A stretch of 64,000 bases of DNA. Origin: Prostheceraeus crozeri (taxonomy: Eukaryota > Platyhelminthes > Polycladida > Euryleptidae). Below the pieces are notes generated by a model that saw nothing but the letters and a program-made list of their open reading frames with translations, made no database searches and was not told where the DNA came from. Below are positions 1-15,300 of this stretch, in pieces. The translations under genes and the position numbers were made by a program. The DNA lies in assembly GCA_907163375.1 (NCBI GenBank), contig CAJQUW010000898.1:1-64000 (forward strand), given 5' to 3'. The stretch's first letter is position 1. The number at the start of each line of letters is the position of its first letter.

Positions 1-393
1 ATCGTGATCTTTGAAATATAGCTTTTGACTCTACAATGAAGTTGGAAGCTTCAAAACTTCAAAGACTGTTCACCAATTTTGCGAAGAACTATCCAACTGG
101 AATACTTCTGAACCGTTAAATACCGCCCACAATTACTTGATGATAACTGTATCCAAAACTTTGCAACATCATCGCAAAATTCGTCATATTTCCTGTAAAA
201 CAGAACAATCATCTTACAGCAATCCCTTATCAATGCGATCAAACATGCAATCATGTATAGGCTGCAACGGAAATCTAGAAATTCAATAATGCCTTACTCA
301 AAAAGTGCCACAAACTTCCTTTGCAATATTTTCTATCAATGTTATGCCAGTATGCAAATTTTAACTATTGTGCCAATTTTCTAAGAATTCCAG
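1..393. other. Intron sequence before the first visible exon
   Basis: I see no exon, repeat or element here. The bases just before 394 form a splice acceptor (TTCTAAGAATTCCAG), so this is most simply intron of the large + strand gene. Short reading frames across it lack support. Confidence 0.5.
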
Positions 394-3300
394 GTCAAGA
401 AAGCAACAACGGAAATCGAAGTTCCGGACTTGTCATTGGATGGCAACAAAGTCTTCGAACAAACAAAAGAAGCACAGCAACCTGTGAACGTAAGTCATTC
501 AACTCACGTTATTTGCAGCGTCACAAGTGAATTATCAAAGGATATTCAGTTGCTTCGACAAATCAAAGTCACTCGGTCAAAGTAAAAATAGAGGTTCTAG
601 ACGTTTCGTTCGTCTTTACGAAGATTGAAGTTTACATAGATATTTTAGTGCTGATCATAGATATCTTCAATTTCTAAAATTTACGAGATTCATCAGTGGT
701 CATAAAATCTTCCACTGTCTTTGCTAAGCACCTCAGAGTGACTAAACAACAGTGGCCAGCACGCAAGGGTCAATGTAACTCATGCATGTCCACCACTCAA
801 ATGATTTCACAATAAAATCGAGTAGAAAATCATCACATTATCCTGATCACTAGTGATCATGATCTGCAGCATCCGATGGATGTAGTATCGATTTCAAGAT
901 CAAATTGACCTTGATTCAATGAGCGATTTACGACTCTATATAAAGCTGATTGATAGTTCCGATTTATATTTCTGTCTATTTCGCTATGCCTTGAACAATC
1001 TTTCCAATAGTTTCAATATTTGGTCACTATGAACCCCAACATACTCATACACAGAGTCTCTTCACAAGAATATGAACGTGTCCTTATGAGACACTAAATG
1101 GACTCGCATTGCTTTTACTACAAAACAATTTTGATTTTTTCGGAATTTATGTTGAAAAGTGTAACTGACTGAAATATTTCACCGACAATGGTCATCTTAC
1201 TTACGTAGCTCTGACTATTTTCTTGAACTCCATTTGTAACTTCCAATGATTGAATTGAGGAAAGTATTGAAAACTGCTTCAATTTATTTTCAGAACAGAA
1301 AACTAAATCGACGGAAATATGCTGGAGGTTGGAGGCCTCGAATACGAATTGGAGAACCAAAAACCAGTGCTGATGTCAATCTGTTGTCACAGGTGCGTCA
1401 TGGTGTCTGTATCTTTGCATGTGCAACTTTATTGCTGCCACATGCCATCAAATAGCAGAGAGAACTTGCACCAACATTAAAAAGCTACTGACACTCAATG
1501 GAAATTGCTACTAGCACTTTAGCGGTCCTTGATTGGCTAGAAAATTGCAGAAGCGTTTCCATGACACTTGTATACTATTTAGTCGACACTCACTCATGCA
1601 CGATGGACGAGCATGGGTAATAAACGATTGCAGTCGGAGCTGCGAGAGAAAAAAGACAAACGTTCAATAATCGTGCTTTGTGCGTCTTAAAATCAATAGG
1701 AATAAATCCGGTTTCCAAGTTGTCAGGCGCGATGTGCGAACACGGTATTATTAAGTGTCAGTTTAAAGAGCTAAAGTTTCAGTTTAAAGAATGAAATTAA
1801 TCTAGTGTCAGCAGCATTTACACGTGCAAGTTAGGAGCAATACAATGTCACCCATACAGTTGCAACTGCAATCACGCCTTTAGAGATGATTGCACTGAAG
1901 ATGCTTGTTCCAATTGAGAATTTTCTTTTTTAAAGAGTCAGGACGATGACTTTGAGAGAAGTCCCTTCATGGAAGAAGAAGGTACCATGATGGAGCGGGA
2001 AACTGTTGAGACAGACAATGACTCTGAAGGTAATAAGACACTGCCTGAGGAAGGTGAGACAACAGAGATGGTGGATGAACGATATACAAAGCTCCGAAGG
2101 CATTATTCCTACAAGTCTGGTAAGCTCTGAGAATTTTATAGGTATCGAGCTAATAGATTAAGTCCATTCTTGTTTAAAATTCTAAGTTGTTTCTGACTAC
2201 CATTTGTCAAGAATCAGTCATCTTACTGTCAGCTTGATCGTAGAATTGAGGCTATAGCCTTGAAAGCGAGGATCCTATCTAAGCTTCGTTCACATCGAAT
2301 GTGATTCCCCCTTGAAAGCAGCAAATAAAGTTACCTCCTATATCTTTGCCATCCCCTCTGTCAAATGCTTTCTGAGGCGGTAGAGTGAAGCAATCGTGCT
2401 TTCTCAATGTAGCTGGTTCGATGTCATAAGTAGTTGACCAAACGACGGGAGATCACTGAAACATGTATAGTAAAGCGCAAAAAGCAGTCTCCCCTTTCTA
2501 TAACGGTCGATCCCTATATTACAGCTTAAAATATCTTACTTTCTCGACTATAAAACGCGGGTTTTGAGATCATTTTTGCAATTTAAGTGCGCATAATAGG
2601 CCTATTTAAGGTCGTTTGGCATGAAGTAATTTTTAGTTTAGGATGTAATTGTCTTGTTTTTTAGTTTTGAACCATAGACGCTGTGTATATTTATAATGAG
2701 CCGGATTAGAAAAATTCTGAGGAACTCGAGACGCAAGATTTGCAAGAAGAGAAACTAGAAGCACAAGTTGAGTATACATATGGTTCTGAGCTTTTTGCTT
2801 CTGTTGTTCGATATTATCGATTTTTATGAGTATTAATTCAGTGATCATTGATTTGATCATTTCTTATTACTTTGATAAAAACCCATGAGAAAGATGACAA
2901 TTAAAATAGATTTGAACAAGGAGTTATATCTATGATTGATTGGAAGAAATACTGTGGGCAATTAAATAATTGTGATATCAATTATATTATGCTGATTATC
3001 AAGGAACAAAGAATTTAAAGCTCAAGCATCTGTTGACCAATAATTATCATTGATAACCATTGTTAGACAATATTAAAATCACAGACTTTATGAAGTCACA
3101 CTCCAACGGTAATGGTTTTATAATAGAGCTCGAAAAATTCTCTCAATTGATCAATTTAGGTACGGGTTCTATTTGTAGGCGAAAATATACTACTATCTTT
3201 TAAATTCTATTTTAGGGTGCACTGTTTTCGAAGGCTGTTTCTATCCAGACAATGAGGTGTGCAAAGTGAAAGTTACTTCGACTCCAACAGATAGGAAAAC

Positions 3301-6300
3301 TTGCTTTTTGCTATGAATTCAAGAATTCATAGCAAGAAGCATTTCGAAATGCTAATTTTTTGCCAGTTTTATTATAATTGCTATTCGTGCTAATGACAAT
3401 GACGAAGACACATTTCTTAAACAATCAGTTGTATTCTATGATAGAAAGAAACTCCGGGATCAATAAAATAATCAATATCTGCCTGCATGTTATATGAAAT
3501 AGAAAAATCAATAGCTAACTAAAACCTAGCCTAGCCGTTGAACAAAAGTGTTTATTAACAGTCATGTATAGACAATATAAAACTTCTTATAATTATATAA
3601 CTTTTTGTACATGTAATTACTTTTCAAAAACAGTGGTTTTTATAACAAAACTACTTAAAACCTGCTAATTGATTAATTTGTGTGGGGTTTCTATTAGAGA
3701 AAATGCGGTATCTCTACTATGTGTCAGAATTAGCCGGAGAAATGTGAATACAATCGTATCTTTTCAGAAGTAATTATTCAGCTCAGAAAAACGTCTGGTC
3801 CTCGTGAGATTCTTCGAATTGAGACCAAGTCTCTGTCTCGGGAATCAAGCTTTGAATCAACCAACACAAAAATGCACAACTTTGTAAAAGAATTTCGTGA
3901 AAATTCCAGCAAAGATGACACCAAAAAACAAAGGAAAATGGGAAATCAGAATTTTGGTTCCCAAGACATTGTGCCACAGCAAATAACAGAAAAGTTTGAA
4001 GATGCAATTATACACCTCAATGAACATGATGAACACGATACTACTTCTGCAACCAAGAATTGTGTTGAATTGGACATGAGGCATTTACTACGCACAGCCA
4101 GAGAATCGTTTTCATTTTCATCTCCGGATGAGCCTACCAAGAAACCACTGACCTATCATTCATCGATGATGGGAAAACGATTATTGCAGCTTGACAGGAA
4201 AGTGAATCCCTCTGCCAATAAACCAAATCAAACAAGTGGTGATCCTTTAAAGAAGAAGACGAAAAAGAAAACCAAATCAAAGACAAAGCGGAAGAAGGAA
4301 CCAGCTAGAACTATTTCTAATATTCTCAGTGATACATTCAGCAGCTACATTGGTGAAGATCAAAATAATACTGAAACAATCTGTCAGCAGGTTTGTGAAG
4401 TGATTGAGGCCCTGGACACAGCGACAACAGATGAAGCAGATGAAGATAGTGCAAAGGAATATCAGGGCGCCATTGACGAAATCAAGAAGAAGTTAGACGG
4501 TAAAATAGACTCACTGCTCGAAAGCATGGATGACCTGGAGCACAGGGGAGAGGATTCTGAAGAGACTGACGATTTTCCATGGTTGATGAATTTAAAAAAT
4601 AGCCTAGTGTCCTTGTATAAGAGAGAATTGTGGACATTGAAATCCAAAGGCTTTGGTTGTGAGTCATTTTTAGCTGGTGATGTTGCCGAATATGCACCAA
4701 TAGAGAAGATCGATGATCGAGTGCGAACAGCAGTAGGTGGAACTGGCTATCTGTCATCAGATTCTAGCGAAGAGAATGAAGAGGAGGGAGAAAACTATAA
4801 TAATGTAGAATTTGAAGAAATTGCAGAGAAAACTGAATTACAGGTCAATGACAGCCCAAATGAGTTGCTTCGTCATCATAGTAAGGTTGTGCGAAGTTCA
4901 TTTTTCTTGATGAATTGTTTAAATTTTAGTCTTCGTTTTAGTCGCAAAACATGTTAGATGGGAAGATGAGGTGAAAGGTATGATCTCAGTCATGTCATCA
5001 TCACAATTACAGCTTTATTGTCACAAAATCACGTTTGGGAGAATTCACAAAGGAATTTCTAAAGAGAATAAAGGACACCAACACCCTTGATTCCCCAGCC
5101 GCACTAGACTCACCCAGATTTGAACTCCACGGTTGAATTCTACGGTGGAGGAAAGCTCTCATTGTATTCACTAGGCCACGCCGTCGGTACAAAAGGAATA
5201 CGAGTGAAGGCAGAAGTCATCTCTATCGACAGCTAAGTGCCCTATTTATATTGACAGAATACTGTCAGCAGTCATTCTGTAGCGAGATCAGCATGTCATT
5301 TGACTATAAAGTCACTGGGAGATGACCTCTGCCTTCACTCGCATTCCTTTTGTACAGTCAGCGTGGCCTAGTGAAGAAGGTGCGAGCTCGTCTCCACCGC
5401 GGACTTTGGTGCAATTCCTGGCTCAGGCTAGTGCAGTCGAAGAATTGGTCTAAGAAATTAATTGTTGGAGTCTTTTATTGACTATTCAAAAAATCAATCT
5501 TGACTTTTGATCTCATGCAGATAATCGCCTGCTTTGTATCATTCCAATTTGATGCTTTTATGATTTGTGACATGTTTCACTTACCAGCTTTTTACCATCT
5601 TGATGTCTACGTTTCATTTTTGTCACCGTTTGAAATATTGTGTTGCAATTGAATTATCTATCACTTCAATTACCAACATTTCAACTCTTACTGTAAGTTT
5701 TCATGAAATGCATCACCTTGTTCACTATTGTTTGCTATTTATCACAATGTTTATTATCACATGAATTTTGCTTTTAGATTCTGGTGAAGAGGAAGAAAAT
5801 ATGTCCGACAATGATGGTGAGCTATCATGTTCAAATTTTATCCTAATTATTCAAAAATCCTGATTTTCTTTGTTTTGCTACTTTTGATCTTTTACAATTC
5901 TTCATTCTAATGCTTGAGATAAATCTTCAAACTCATTATAATAGCATGAAAGTAGTAAGCTTTGGTCGTTAATTCTAAGTCATGCATCTAGTCTGTTTTA
6001 TGTGCAATATAACTAACTGTAGATATTGCAGCAACTGCGTTATGTCCGTCTCTTTGCGCAGAATTAAACCAAGTTGCTCGCAAAGTAGGCCTATCTCATA
6101 TAGAACATGTTGGGTCAACGCTGCGAATTGTTATTCGCAAAATATAATAATTGGTGTTCGTAAATGAGATCAGCTTCAATCTCCAAGTCCTGTGTGATGA
6201 TTTATACAACGACGACATTTTGAATTTCGAAGGAGGTTTTCGAAAAACATACTGTGTTTTTATGTTGCTTGCTCATAGAGTACGTTAATTTAACAGATTA

Positions 6301-9300
6301 AGCAATTGTTGCAATACACATAATATGCAAAGCCAGAGCATGATCTTCATGAAATCTTATTAAATTATCATCTTACAACAGGGATAAGCTGTACGCAGCA
6401 GCATGTACTGATCGGATAAAAAATGTCAAGAATAAGACGCATGTAGTCTTTTATTGTAGGTTCATCGAAAATTTATAATTAGCAGTTATTCATCATCGCA
6501 ATATTCACTTATTTATCTGAAGGTTTCGGCGACATGTCATTCAGTGGAACAGAGAGATTTTCAAATACCAGCACATTCATGCAGAAACTGAACAAAAATG
6601 TTATTTAATTCAATCTCTATTGTCTAAATTTTCTTCATCCGCACTGATTCCTGCTGCTTGGAAGAGTGTTGTCATGTCTCAAAAGTGTAGTTGGTTAAGT
6701 TGATAGCAATTGCAGTGAGACAAGCTCCATGACAGCCACAAAGGAAGGAAAATCAATATGAAGTGGTGTACATAAAATGCAATAACACAGAAATGTTTGA
6801 TAAATGTATGTCTCACCGCGCATTTCAGATGGAAATGAATCAGCTCCAACCATCTCTGTAAAAATAAGCAGGGATAGACCATCCGCCAACGCAAAAACAT
6901 CGTTCGCTCTTCCAAATATCAAACAGGGTAAGTTCAGCTATATCATAGTGTTACTGCACTCTCAGTACTACATGTTTTTCAGTAGGTTTCAATCAACACT
7001 ACACAAATATCCATAAAAATCATTTTCTTCAATGTTTTCATTTTGTGTAGGAGTGAAAAGATATCTCTTCTATGTTAACTGTCGGGTGGGAAAATCAACT
7101 TTTCAGTCCCACGCGATCACAAAGATAACTTTTTTCTCCCGGAGCTAACTTTTCTTGTGCAAGCTCCTGTGTAAAAACATCATAGCATTCTGTAAACAAG
7201 TTATGATTAGTCAGAGACTACCAAGATATCGATATTCCCCATTAGCTCATCCAAAGATTTCGCGGTGCAGCCATCAATTTCATAATCAACAAAGACATCC
7301 ATAAGTCACAAAATGAAAAGCTACATTCTTTCGGGAGGAAATAGACGTTTCCTCCCTTGCGTATCTATCCATCCCTCGCTGCGGTGGGGGAGGATAAGTT
7401 GATATTTCTTCTCTCAAGAAAATAGCTAGCTTCCTATTGTCTTCGTTATTCATCATGTTTTAGATTAAGAAAGCAATCTTTCATTGAGCATAAAATGACC
7501 AAACCAATTTGAATGGCATTTTCAAATATGCATCAACTATGAATGTTTCTTTTTTATGCTCATAGAAATATACACTTTAGACGGACCTTCGGCGTCATGC
7601 GCCTCCTATCGGTGGATGGGAACGAAGAAGGCACAGGACGACGATGACCTGTCTATTGTACATCTTTCTACTTTGACTTTAAACTAAAGGATCAATTTCG
7701 AGCAAGCATTGAGCAGTTCTACATACCTTGATTTGAAGAAACCTGAAATGATTTTCTGTCGATTGGTCAATTATATAGAATGATAATTTGCTGTGAAACT
7801 TTTAAGTGATTATCTATGCATGCAATCCATTCAATCATGAAAAATACTTTCATTGCATGACTCATATCCCTTTCCTATTCTGTAACTGATTTAATTACTC
7901 TAGGACTTCTCGGGGACCGAAGTTTTCGAATGCCCACCGGTGTTAGTGGTGCGGCTACCACCGCCTTGACAGTTCTGCCATTGTCGACAACAGGTCTATT
8001 ACATGTCGTCTTTTCCTCCTTAGTTATTCATTCTTCGACGTTTCTGTTGTTTGTCTGTCTAGTTGTAGAAGAAGATTTCTTGAATAATATACTTGTATGT
8101 CTAGATGAATGTTGTAATTATTGTCAACCGTGTTCAGTTAGCGTTGAGATACTGCAGATTCAATTAAACAATTTGTATGCATGATATCAAGTTACCCTTA
8201 AATCAAATTTGTGCAGTTTGGAAACTTGCAGTAATAATACTGCAGTCATCCAAGCCTGTCCCTCCACTGTACACTCATCACTCATGTACAGGCTTCCCGA
8301 GCCAAATCTAACGAATGCAAGTTGAAGATTAGTTGTACAATTTCAAAGACCACAGATAGCGGAATCAATTCCAATCATGCGTTACCTGAGCTTCAATGCA
8401 AAGGCACACAAGTTCGTGTTAAGCTCAAGTTCCAGATAAGGTAACCAATTTCAGCAACACCAAATTTCTATGGAATAATTGAAGATTGAACTTGCCTTCC
8501 TTTACTGATATCTTGCTTCAGTAGTTTGGCTTGACGGATAATGCTATGTCGTCTTGGGGAATGAAGCTATCTGATTCGATATCGCGGAATCTTCAATTGA
8601 TGACTTATGTCGTTCTGTCGCTCGTCGATAGATCAATTGGCAGAACGCTGGCCTAGAATGCCAGAGGTCGATGGTTCAAATCCACCAAGACGCGCAGCTG
8701 TTCTCCGTCTGTTGAATTTTCACTGACTTGCATGCGCTACCAAGACTTAGCGCAACACATCACGACCATTTATCCAACATTGAAATCTGTGAATTGAAAT
8801 CTCTTTGAAGCAGACCGACTATCTTTGAAATTACATGCCCGACCTTGAAGATGAATGACAAAATCCTGTGCGAGTCCAGCAAGTCAGAGCTTTAGAGCAT
8901 GGAATGCCAGTATTCCATGACCCACTGGCTTTGCAAATATCAGTGCTGGTCAGGATTTCTACTATTTGAATTCTTCATTTATGCATTGAATGAGATATCT
9001 GCGATTTGAATTTATAGTCTTAGGGACACTTATGTACTGTGAATGTGACACATGGAACAGAAGTAAACGAATGAATGTTTTTGTGGTAGAAGTGTTGCGG
9101 GTGAATTAGCCGAAATGACTCGAAAGTTTTCATATCCCTAGAAAATTTCCTTAATAAATTTGATTATTCAAATAATCTATATCTGATTATCAGATGTCTT
9201 ATTTGAGGAAATAATTGCAGCCTCACGAGCAACGCCAAACAGAGGTTCACGAAGACCGTCAACAGGTGCCAGTGGAATTCTGAAATCAGCCACTATTCAA

Positions 9301-12300
9301 CCCAAGTCTCCAAGTCCTCTAAAACCTGAAAAATCATCCACTTCGATTCTGCGACGAGAATCCACCACGACTGAGGTAGATGAAAACTGATGATGAATAT
9401 CTATGTGAGGAATTAACAGAAAGACATTTGATTTGTAGAGACGAGAGAGTTCTACAGAACGCACTGGAACATCCGCGTCCGGTGCTTCATATCAATCTGA
9501 CCTCAGTTTCCTTCTTATCAATTCTCCAACTCCTACTCCTGAATTGCCTCCAATATCGGAGGAGAAGAAAGATGAAGAGGTAGGACGACCTGAGGTAGTG
9601 GGGTGGATTTCACCCCAATCATCATAGGCATTGTAAAGTTGAATAAATACAAACATTAGCAATACTGTTCTAGCGTTTGTGATGTAAAATTACTATCACA
9701 TGCGAAATAGTAAGCATGCGAATAGCATGTTATCGAAATGTTGAAAAAGTTAAAAATCAGATGAAAAGGCAGTACATTGTAAGCCGTGCGCTCCTAAAGT
9801 AAACTAGAAAAAACTCCGAATACAGCCCTTACAGTGCTATGTTTACCGCGAGTGAGAAGACATGTCGTTGACGCAGCAGAAAATGATTTTTTTAGACAAA
9901 GAAGCGATTATTCATTTGAAGGCATTTGACCAGCGATGGTCATGCTGACGAAAGAAAAGTATTTACGAGCTTTGAAAGAATTACTTTTGCTTCGATCATG
10001 ACAAGGCTAGGAATTCCAAACTTCATTCGCTGACATGTTTTAATGGATATCTGGAGCTAACTTATTCTCTCCTTCATACGGAAACCCTTTGAAGCAGCAA
10101 TAGTCCGGCAGCCAGAACGAGTTTCTGCAGGGAACGAGGCCGAAAGTGAGATTTTCACAGAATGATGTACACCCTATGCCTACTACGAATCTACACGTCT
10201 GCCGAGTTCTAGTGAGTTCCTCTTCTTGTCAGACAATATCAAAGAAAAACACATGTAAATCCAATGGAACGCAGATTGCAGTTCTTGGCTATAATGAAAA
10301 TTTCCTATGTTTTCTCTGATTAAACGAAAAGTACTGAGCCTCTAGACTCACAATTTTTGGCAATGAATGTCTTCAGGCCATTTCCTTTCATCATCATGCA
10401 CTTCTGTCTATATAGCTAAACACATTTAGATTTGGCGAGCCTCTTAATGTCGGCAAACATAGACATTTTGAGTAACTTTATCCACATTCAACCACATTCT
10501 CGCATACATCGCCGATCAGAAGCTTCATAATATCACATGCACATCATAGGAAATGACTTGAAGACATTCCATGTCAAAAATTATGACTCTAGGCTTAGTA
10601 CTTATCGCTTAATTAGAGGAAACATACAAAATTTCATTTTAGCCAAAAGCTACAATCTGCGTCCCATTGGATTTACAAGTGTTTTTCTTTGATCGTGTCT
10701 GACAAGAAGAGGAACTCACTAGAACTCGGCAGACGTACCGATTCGTAGTAGGCATAGGGTGTACATCATTCTGTGAAAGTCTCACTTTCGGCCTTGTTCC
10801 CTGCAGAAACTCGTTCTGGCTGCCGGACCACAAGCAGCGTGACAGTTTACAACATCTGCAGCATTTCATCGCCACCTGCAGCGGCAAAGAGACCAACGCA
10901 GCAAGACAATATGAATCGGAGCAATCACGGAAAAAGCTGCTGATGATGAAAGAGGGTTGGAGAGCCCGTATTGACTGATATCACAGACTGCAGACAGATA
11001 TTGACAGTATAGTAGAGAATTCCGGAGACTCCAAGAGATAAAAATATGTGATTCATATATCATTGGATAGACATGGACAATATTACTGCAGCAACCTGAT
11101 ATTCAAGTTTATTCGATGGCTTTCGTCTTATTAATGTCCTTTTTCTCACAGCTACACGACAATGCGAAAGTTAATGTGGTAATACTAATGCGTAGCCTAT
11201 TATTTACATGAGATGGTCTATATGTAAGTATGTCGTATTTAGATGTGGATTATTTCCATACCACAACCCAATTTATTTATCTATGATTTGAAACCATTTT
11301 ATTTATATGTGACCGCTATGATCCTTGAGCTAAAAGCAAATATTTTTGATAAGCAATGAGTGTATAGCGGTGCATTGTTACTGAGCTAGTTGTTATGCTT
11401 CTAAGTAGGTAGTATAAGTCTTTGCTACATAATAAGCACGATAAAGATGCAGTTGGCAATGGATTTGGAAATTCCTTCGATGATTGCTGCACTTTTATCG
11501 TATATTTGATGAGAAAAATCAGATTTAACGACCTTTGTTTGGCTTAATACTCATTATTTCATGCTCTAACCTGTTTCTGTTTATACTGTTATATAAAAAT
11601 TAACACACAGCATCCCATTGCTCGTGTTTTTATGTAACAGAACATTTGACTGAAGCCATTGAAGTTCTACTTTCCATCACTAAGATCATTCTTGAATTTG
11701 TTTGTTTTTACATTTCCTAACATGCTTTACGTCGGCTTTCACAACCTCTAGGCCTATTGAGATAGTTTAGGTTGAGGTTGTTTGCTGAGACTTAAGAAAC
11801 ACCAATAATATGTACATGAATCCATTAAGGAGGGCAGAAATTTTATCTTGGAAGATTACTTATTCATTGTGCATTATCAATTTAAAAAAACATTGCTGAA
11901 ATTACCAGCCACTTTATGATTTCCCTATTTACAAGATCGCAAACGAAAACTTCTCAATAAAGAAATTGCAATGCAATATAAGCATATAATATTTCGCGAT
12001 GTGTTCTTAAAAGTCACAATAAATGTTTATCTTATTATACAAAATTTTGTAATTTATTATTTATATATTTATTAATAGATTTAATAATTATTCATTAAAT
12101 AAAATTAATATTATTTATTAATATAATTTATTTATTATTATATATTTATACAAAATTATTGCAAATTTTGTTAATTTTTTTCAGTGTAAAGATTACCTCA
12201 CATTAATATTTGTGTAGAACTTCATGAATATTAAGCTCGTGAGAAAATTTGAAGTGAACAAATAAAGATTGACTCAATTTAAGATTACTTATGGAATTTA

Positions 12301-15300
12301 GGCATTAATATGCATGTATTGTTCAGCATTAAATAATTGCTTCTTTGTATCGGACTATGACGACGTGGCCGATTCCTTGTTTACAATATAGCTTCTTAAC
12401 CTATAACATCTAATTAATTGGAATATCTTTATCGAATCGCATTCCATCCGAACCAGTTCAGAACTACTTCCTTGTCTTGAAATAAGTATGGTAAATAATC
12501 ATATTTCTGAACATTCATAGCGACTACGAAAGCGTCCAACTATCTGTCGGTTTTCATCATTGGTGTAAAAAGTTTGGATGATGTTGAATTTTTGATGTGT
12601 ATAAATGTAAATCAATATATCTACGTGAGATAGTGATAATGTCAATTAACAGAATAAACTAGTATGCAAAATTTGAAACCAATAATCAAAACATGACATC
12701 GCTTTTTATTAAAAATTGATTCGGAAACGGAGAATCACTAATCGAACCAGGGCTTTCATCTGATGCGATACAAGGGCTTGAATCTGATGCGGATAATTCG
12801 CTCTATACCACCAATCACTAATCGCAGTGTCGATTCACACACCTACACATATCGAATTATTGCGACTTGTGTGCGGATTTCAAAGCCGCACGAAATGAAC
12901 ATGTAAATCATCAATAATAAACAAATAGTAAATCATACAATGTATAAATCATGAATAAAACTCCATATGTATGCGTTGTAAAACATATAATTTCGAAATA
13001 CTTCGTTCAAATCAAACAAATGAAGCTAACGATTTTTAAGAAATGGGCTCAAAATTCTAGAGTCCTTTTGGCGCTGAGAAACGAAGTCGCAGAGACAATG
13101 ATGTTTCACTGACATGTTTTGTCACTAAATACATTACCTGACTAGCCCTTGAAATTTCTCGTTCGATCGGGCAGCTTATTCTCAACAAGTGAGTTATTTT
13201 TCCCTCTAGTTTTGTCGAAAATTCTCCAATTGTTTTTAAAAGGTCTTGTATTAATCGAGCTTTCGATTGCGTCAACAGCACATCTCAGTCATGAACTAAT
13301 CATTTTTCAATCAATTTATTTAATTAATTTAATCAATTTTCGCAAAACCTACAGAGAAAAAATGATGCACCCAATTGCAAATAGTATATTTACTGAAAGT
13401 GAGTAATTAGATTGCGTTCACGCAAGCATACTCGTACAGATGCGAATATTTGCCGCTGTAAAATGCGTTTCAGACTGACGGTATCATATAGACATTATTT
13501 TGCATTAATCAGTGTGAAATTCTATAACTTAAATGAACAAAGGCACAAATCTTAAATGGTATCTTAAATAGACTATGGGCACCTTTTGAGTGTGTTTGAG
13601 CTTGTACCTTACACATTGATATATTCGATAATTTGCTATGTGTCGAAGAAGTGTACATAAAAAGTGCTGGCATATGATTATCAGGTACACAGTTTTTAAT
13701 ATCAGTATCTAATCGAACGAGAATGTCAATCATTTCGCTTTTCTATGGATTCAATGTGCAATATATTCAATGAGTAAGTAGATATACATTTTCTTGTATG
13801 TATTGGCTGTTTGCAAGATTCAAAAAGCTAGGCTTATTTTATCACAATGAATATAGAAGAGCAATTCCATTTGCTTTCAGAAATCTAAGGCACGCTCAAG
13901 AAAACCACCTCCTAAACGGTCTCAGAAGAAATACATTCCTCTCATTCCACGCAAACAACAGAAACGGTAGGTTCTTCAATCACTATTTCAGATAGGTCTT
14001 GAATAATTTTGAGTTGTCATTCCAGTGCCGAAAACGGATTTGTTATCACAAAGCCTCTGCTCAAAGAGGAGCTGCGGGAGATGCAAGATCCTCTTGACTA
14101 CTTATCTAAATATTGCATTATACAGTAAGAGTAATTTCAATACTTTTAGAGCTTCACAAGTTCAGCTTCCATTCCTCTTATTCTAGCAAGAACCGTCTTC
14201 CTGCCTACGATGTTGCCTTCAAAAGAGCTGTCAGTTCACAAAAATGTCGATATCCAGATAATGAAGGGCTTGTGAATATGCAAGTGAATTTCAGCGAAAG
14301 AGACAGGGAAGACCCGCCGATTCCTGATACAAAAATGGACATCGAGGACAGAGCGAATTTGGAGAGGAAACTTCGGATCGACAGAACTATGTACACAGAG
14401 ATGGCGGTAAGTAATTTGACATTTTCAGAAGGCCCAAATTTGATTGAATACGACTGATTTGAGTTTCATTTGGATGGGATATAACTACAGAAGTAGATAA
14501 CTTGGCGGTTTAGCGCTCCTAGAAGGGATGGCATTGGATCATGAGAGAGATACTTTTATTGAATCAATAATGGGAATCAAAAATGTATACATGTTACATA
14601 AAGTTCAAAGCAAGTTATATGAAAGAAAAATAAGTACGCAAAAGTTAGTCATAGAAAGTGAGAGACTGAATAATGGACATGTGCGGCAAAAAGGCATCGC
14701 GTCGGGTGGGAGTCCTATAGAAAGGCATTGATTCTCGACCAGAAGGAAGAGTGGAAGGAGACAAGCATGCAATTATAGTACAGTAGTGTTCGGGTTTAGT
14801 ATCATGCCATCGTGCTGGCAAAATATGTTACTAAATCCAAATTGTTAACAAACCCAAATTTTCAAAAAATCGTGTCATTCATGATATTTTAATGAAATAA
14901 TTTGGCACATTGTCGCCACTGGTTCGACTAAAACAGCCATCCTGTCCTTGGCATTCTTAGCAAGTTTGATCGCTTGTTGCTGTAGATCGAATCCTGTTAA
15001 TCCTTGCAGGTTCGCCGTTGAGACCTGTTTAAGCCATTCATGAAGAAGTCGATAGAGTTCTTCATAGATGCTTTTTTTACTGGACTTTCGTGTATGTTTT
15101 TCATCGGCCTCGAACTGTCTCAATATAGCATCCTTGTTTTTCTTGATACCACAAAATGCATGCACACAGAATTAGACGAAGATTGTGATGAGTTTGATAA
15201 GACGACGATGATTGGTCTAAAATTACGCGTGAATTGAGAGGGATGGAATATGAGTCATCAATTCGCTTGATGATCGTATCATGACATAATCTGCACAACT

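Noticed and set aside
8625-8700. Functional tRNA-Ser gene
   Set aside because: Anticodon stem and B-box fit, but the acceptor stem does not pair and the long variable arm of Ser tRNAs is missing.
9380-9583. ATG-initiated frame over exon 9439-9579
   Set aside because: It runs in a different frame from the spliced reading, which is the one consistent with neighbouring exon phases.
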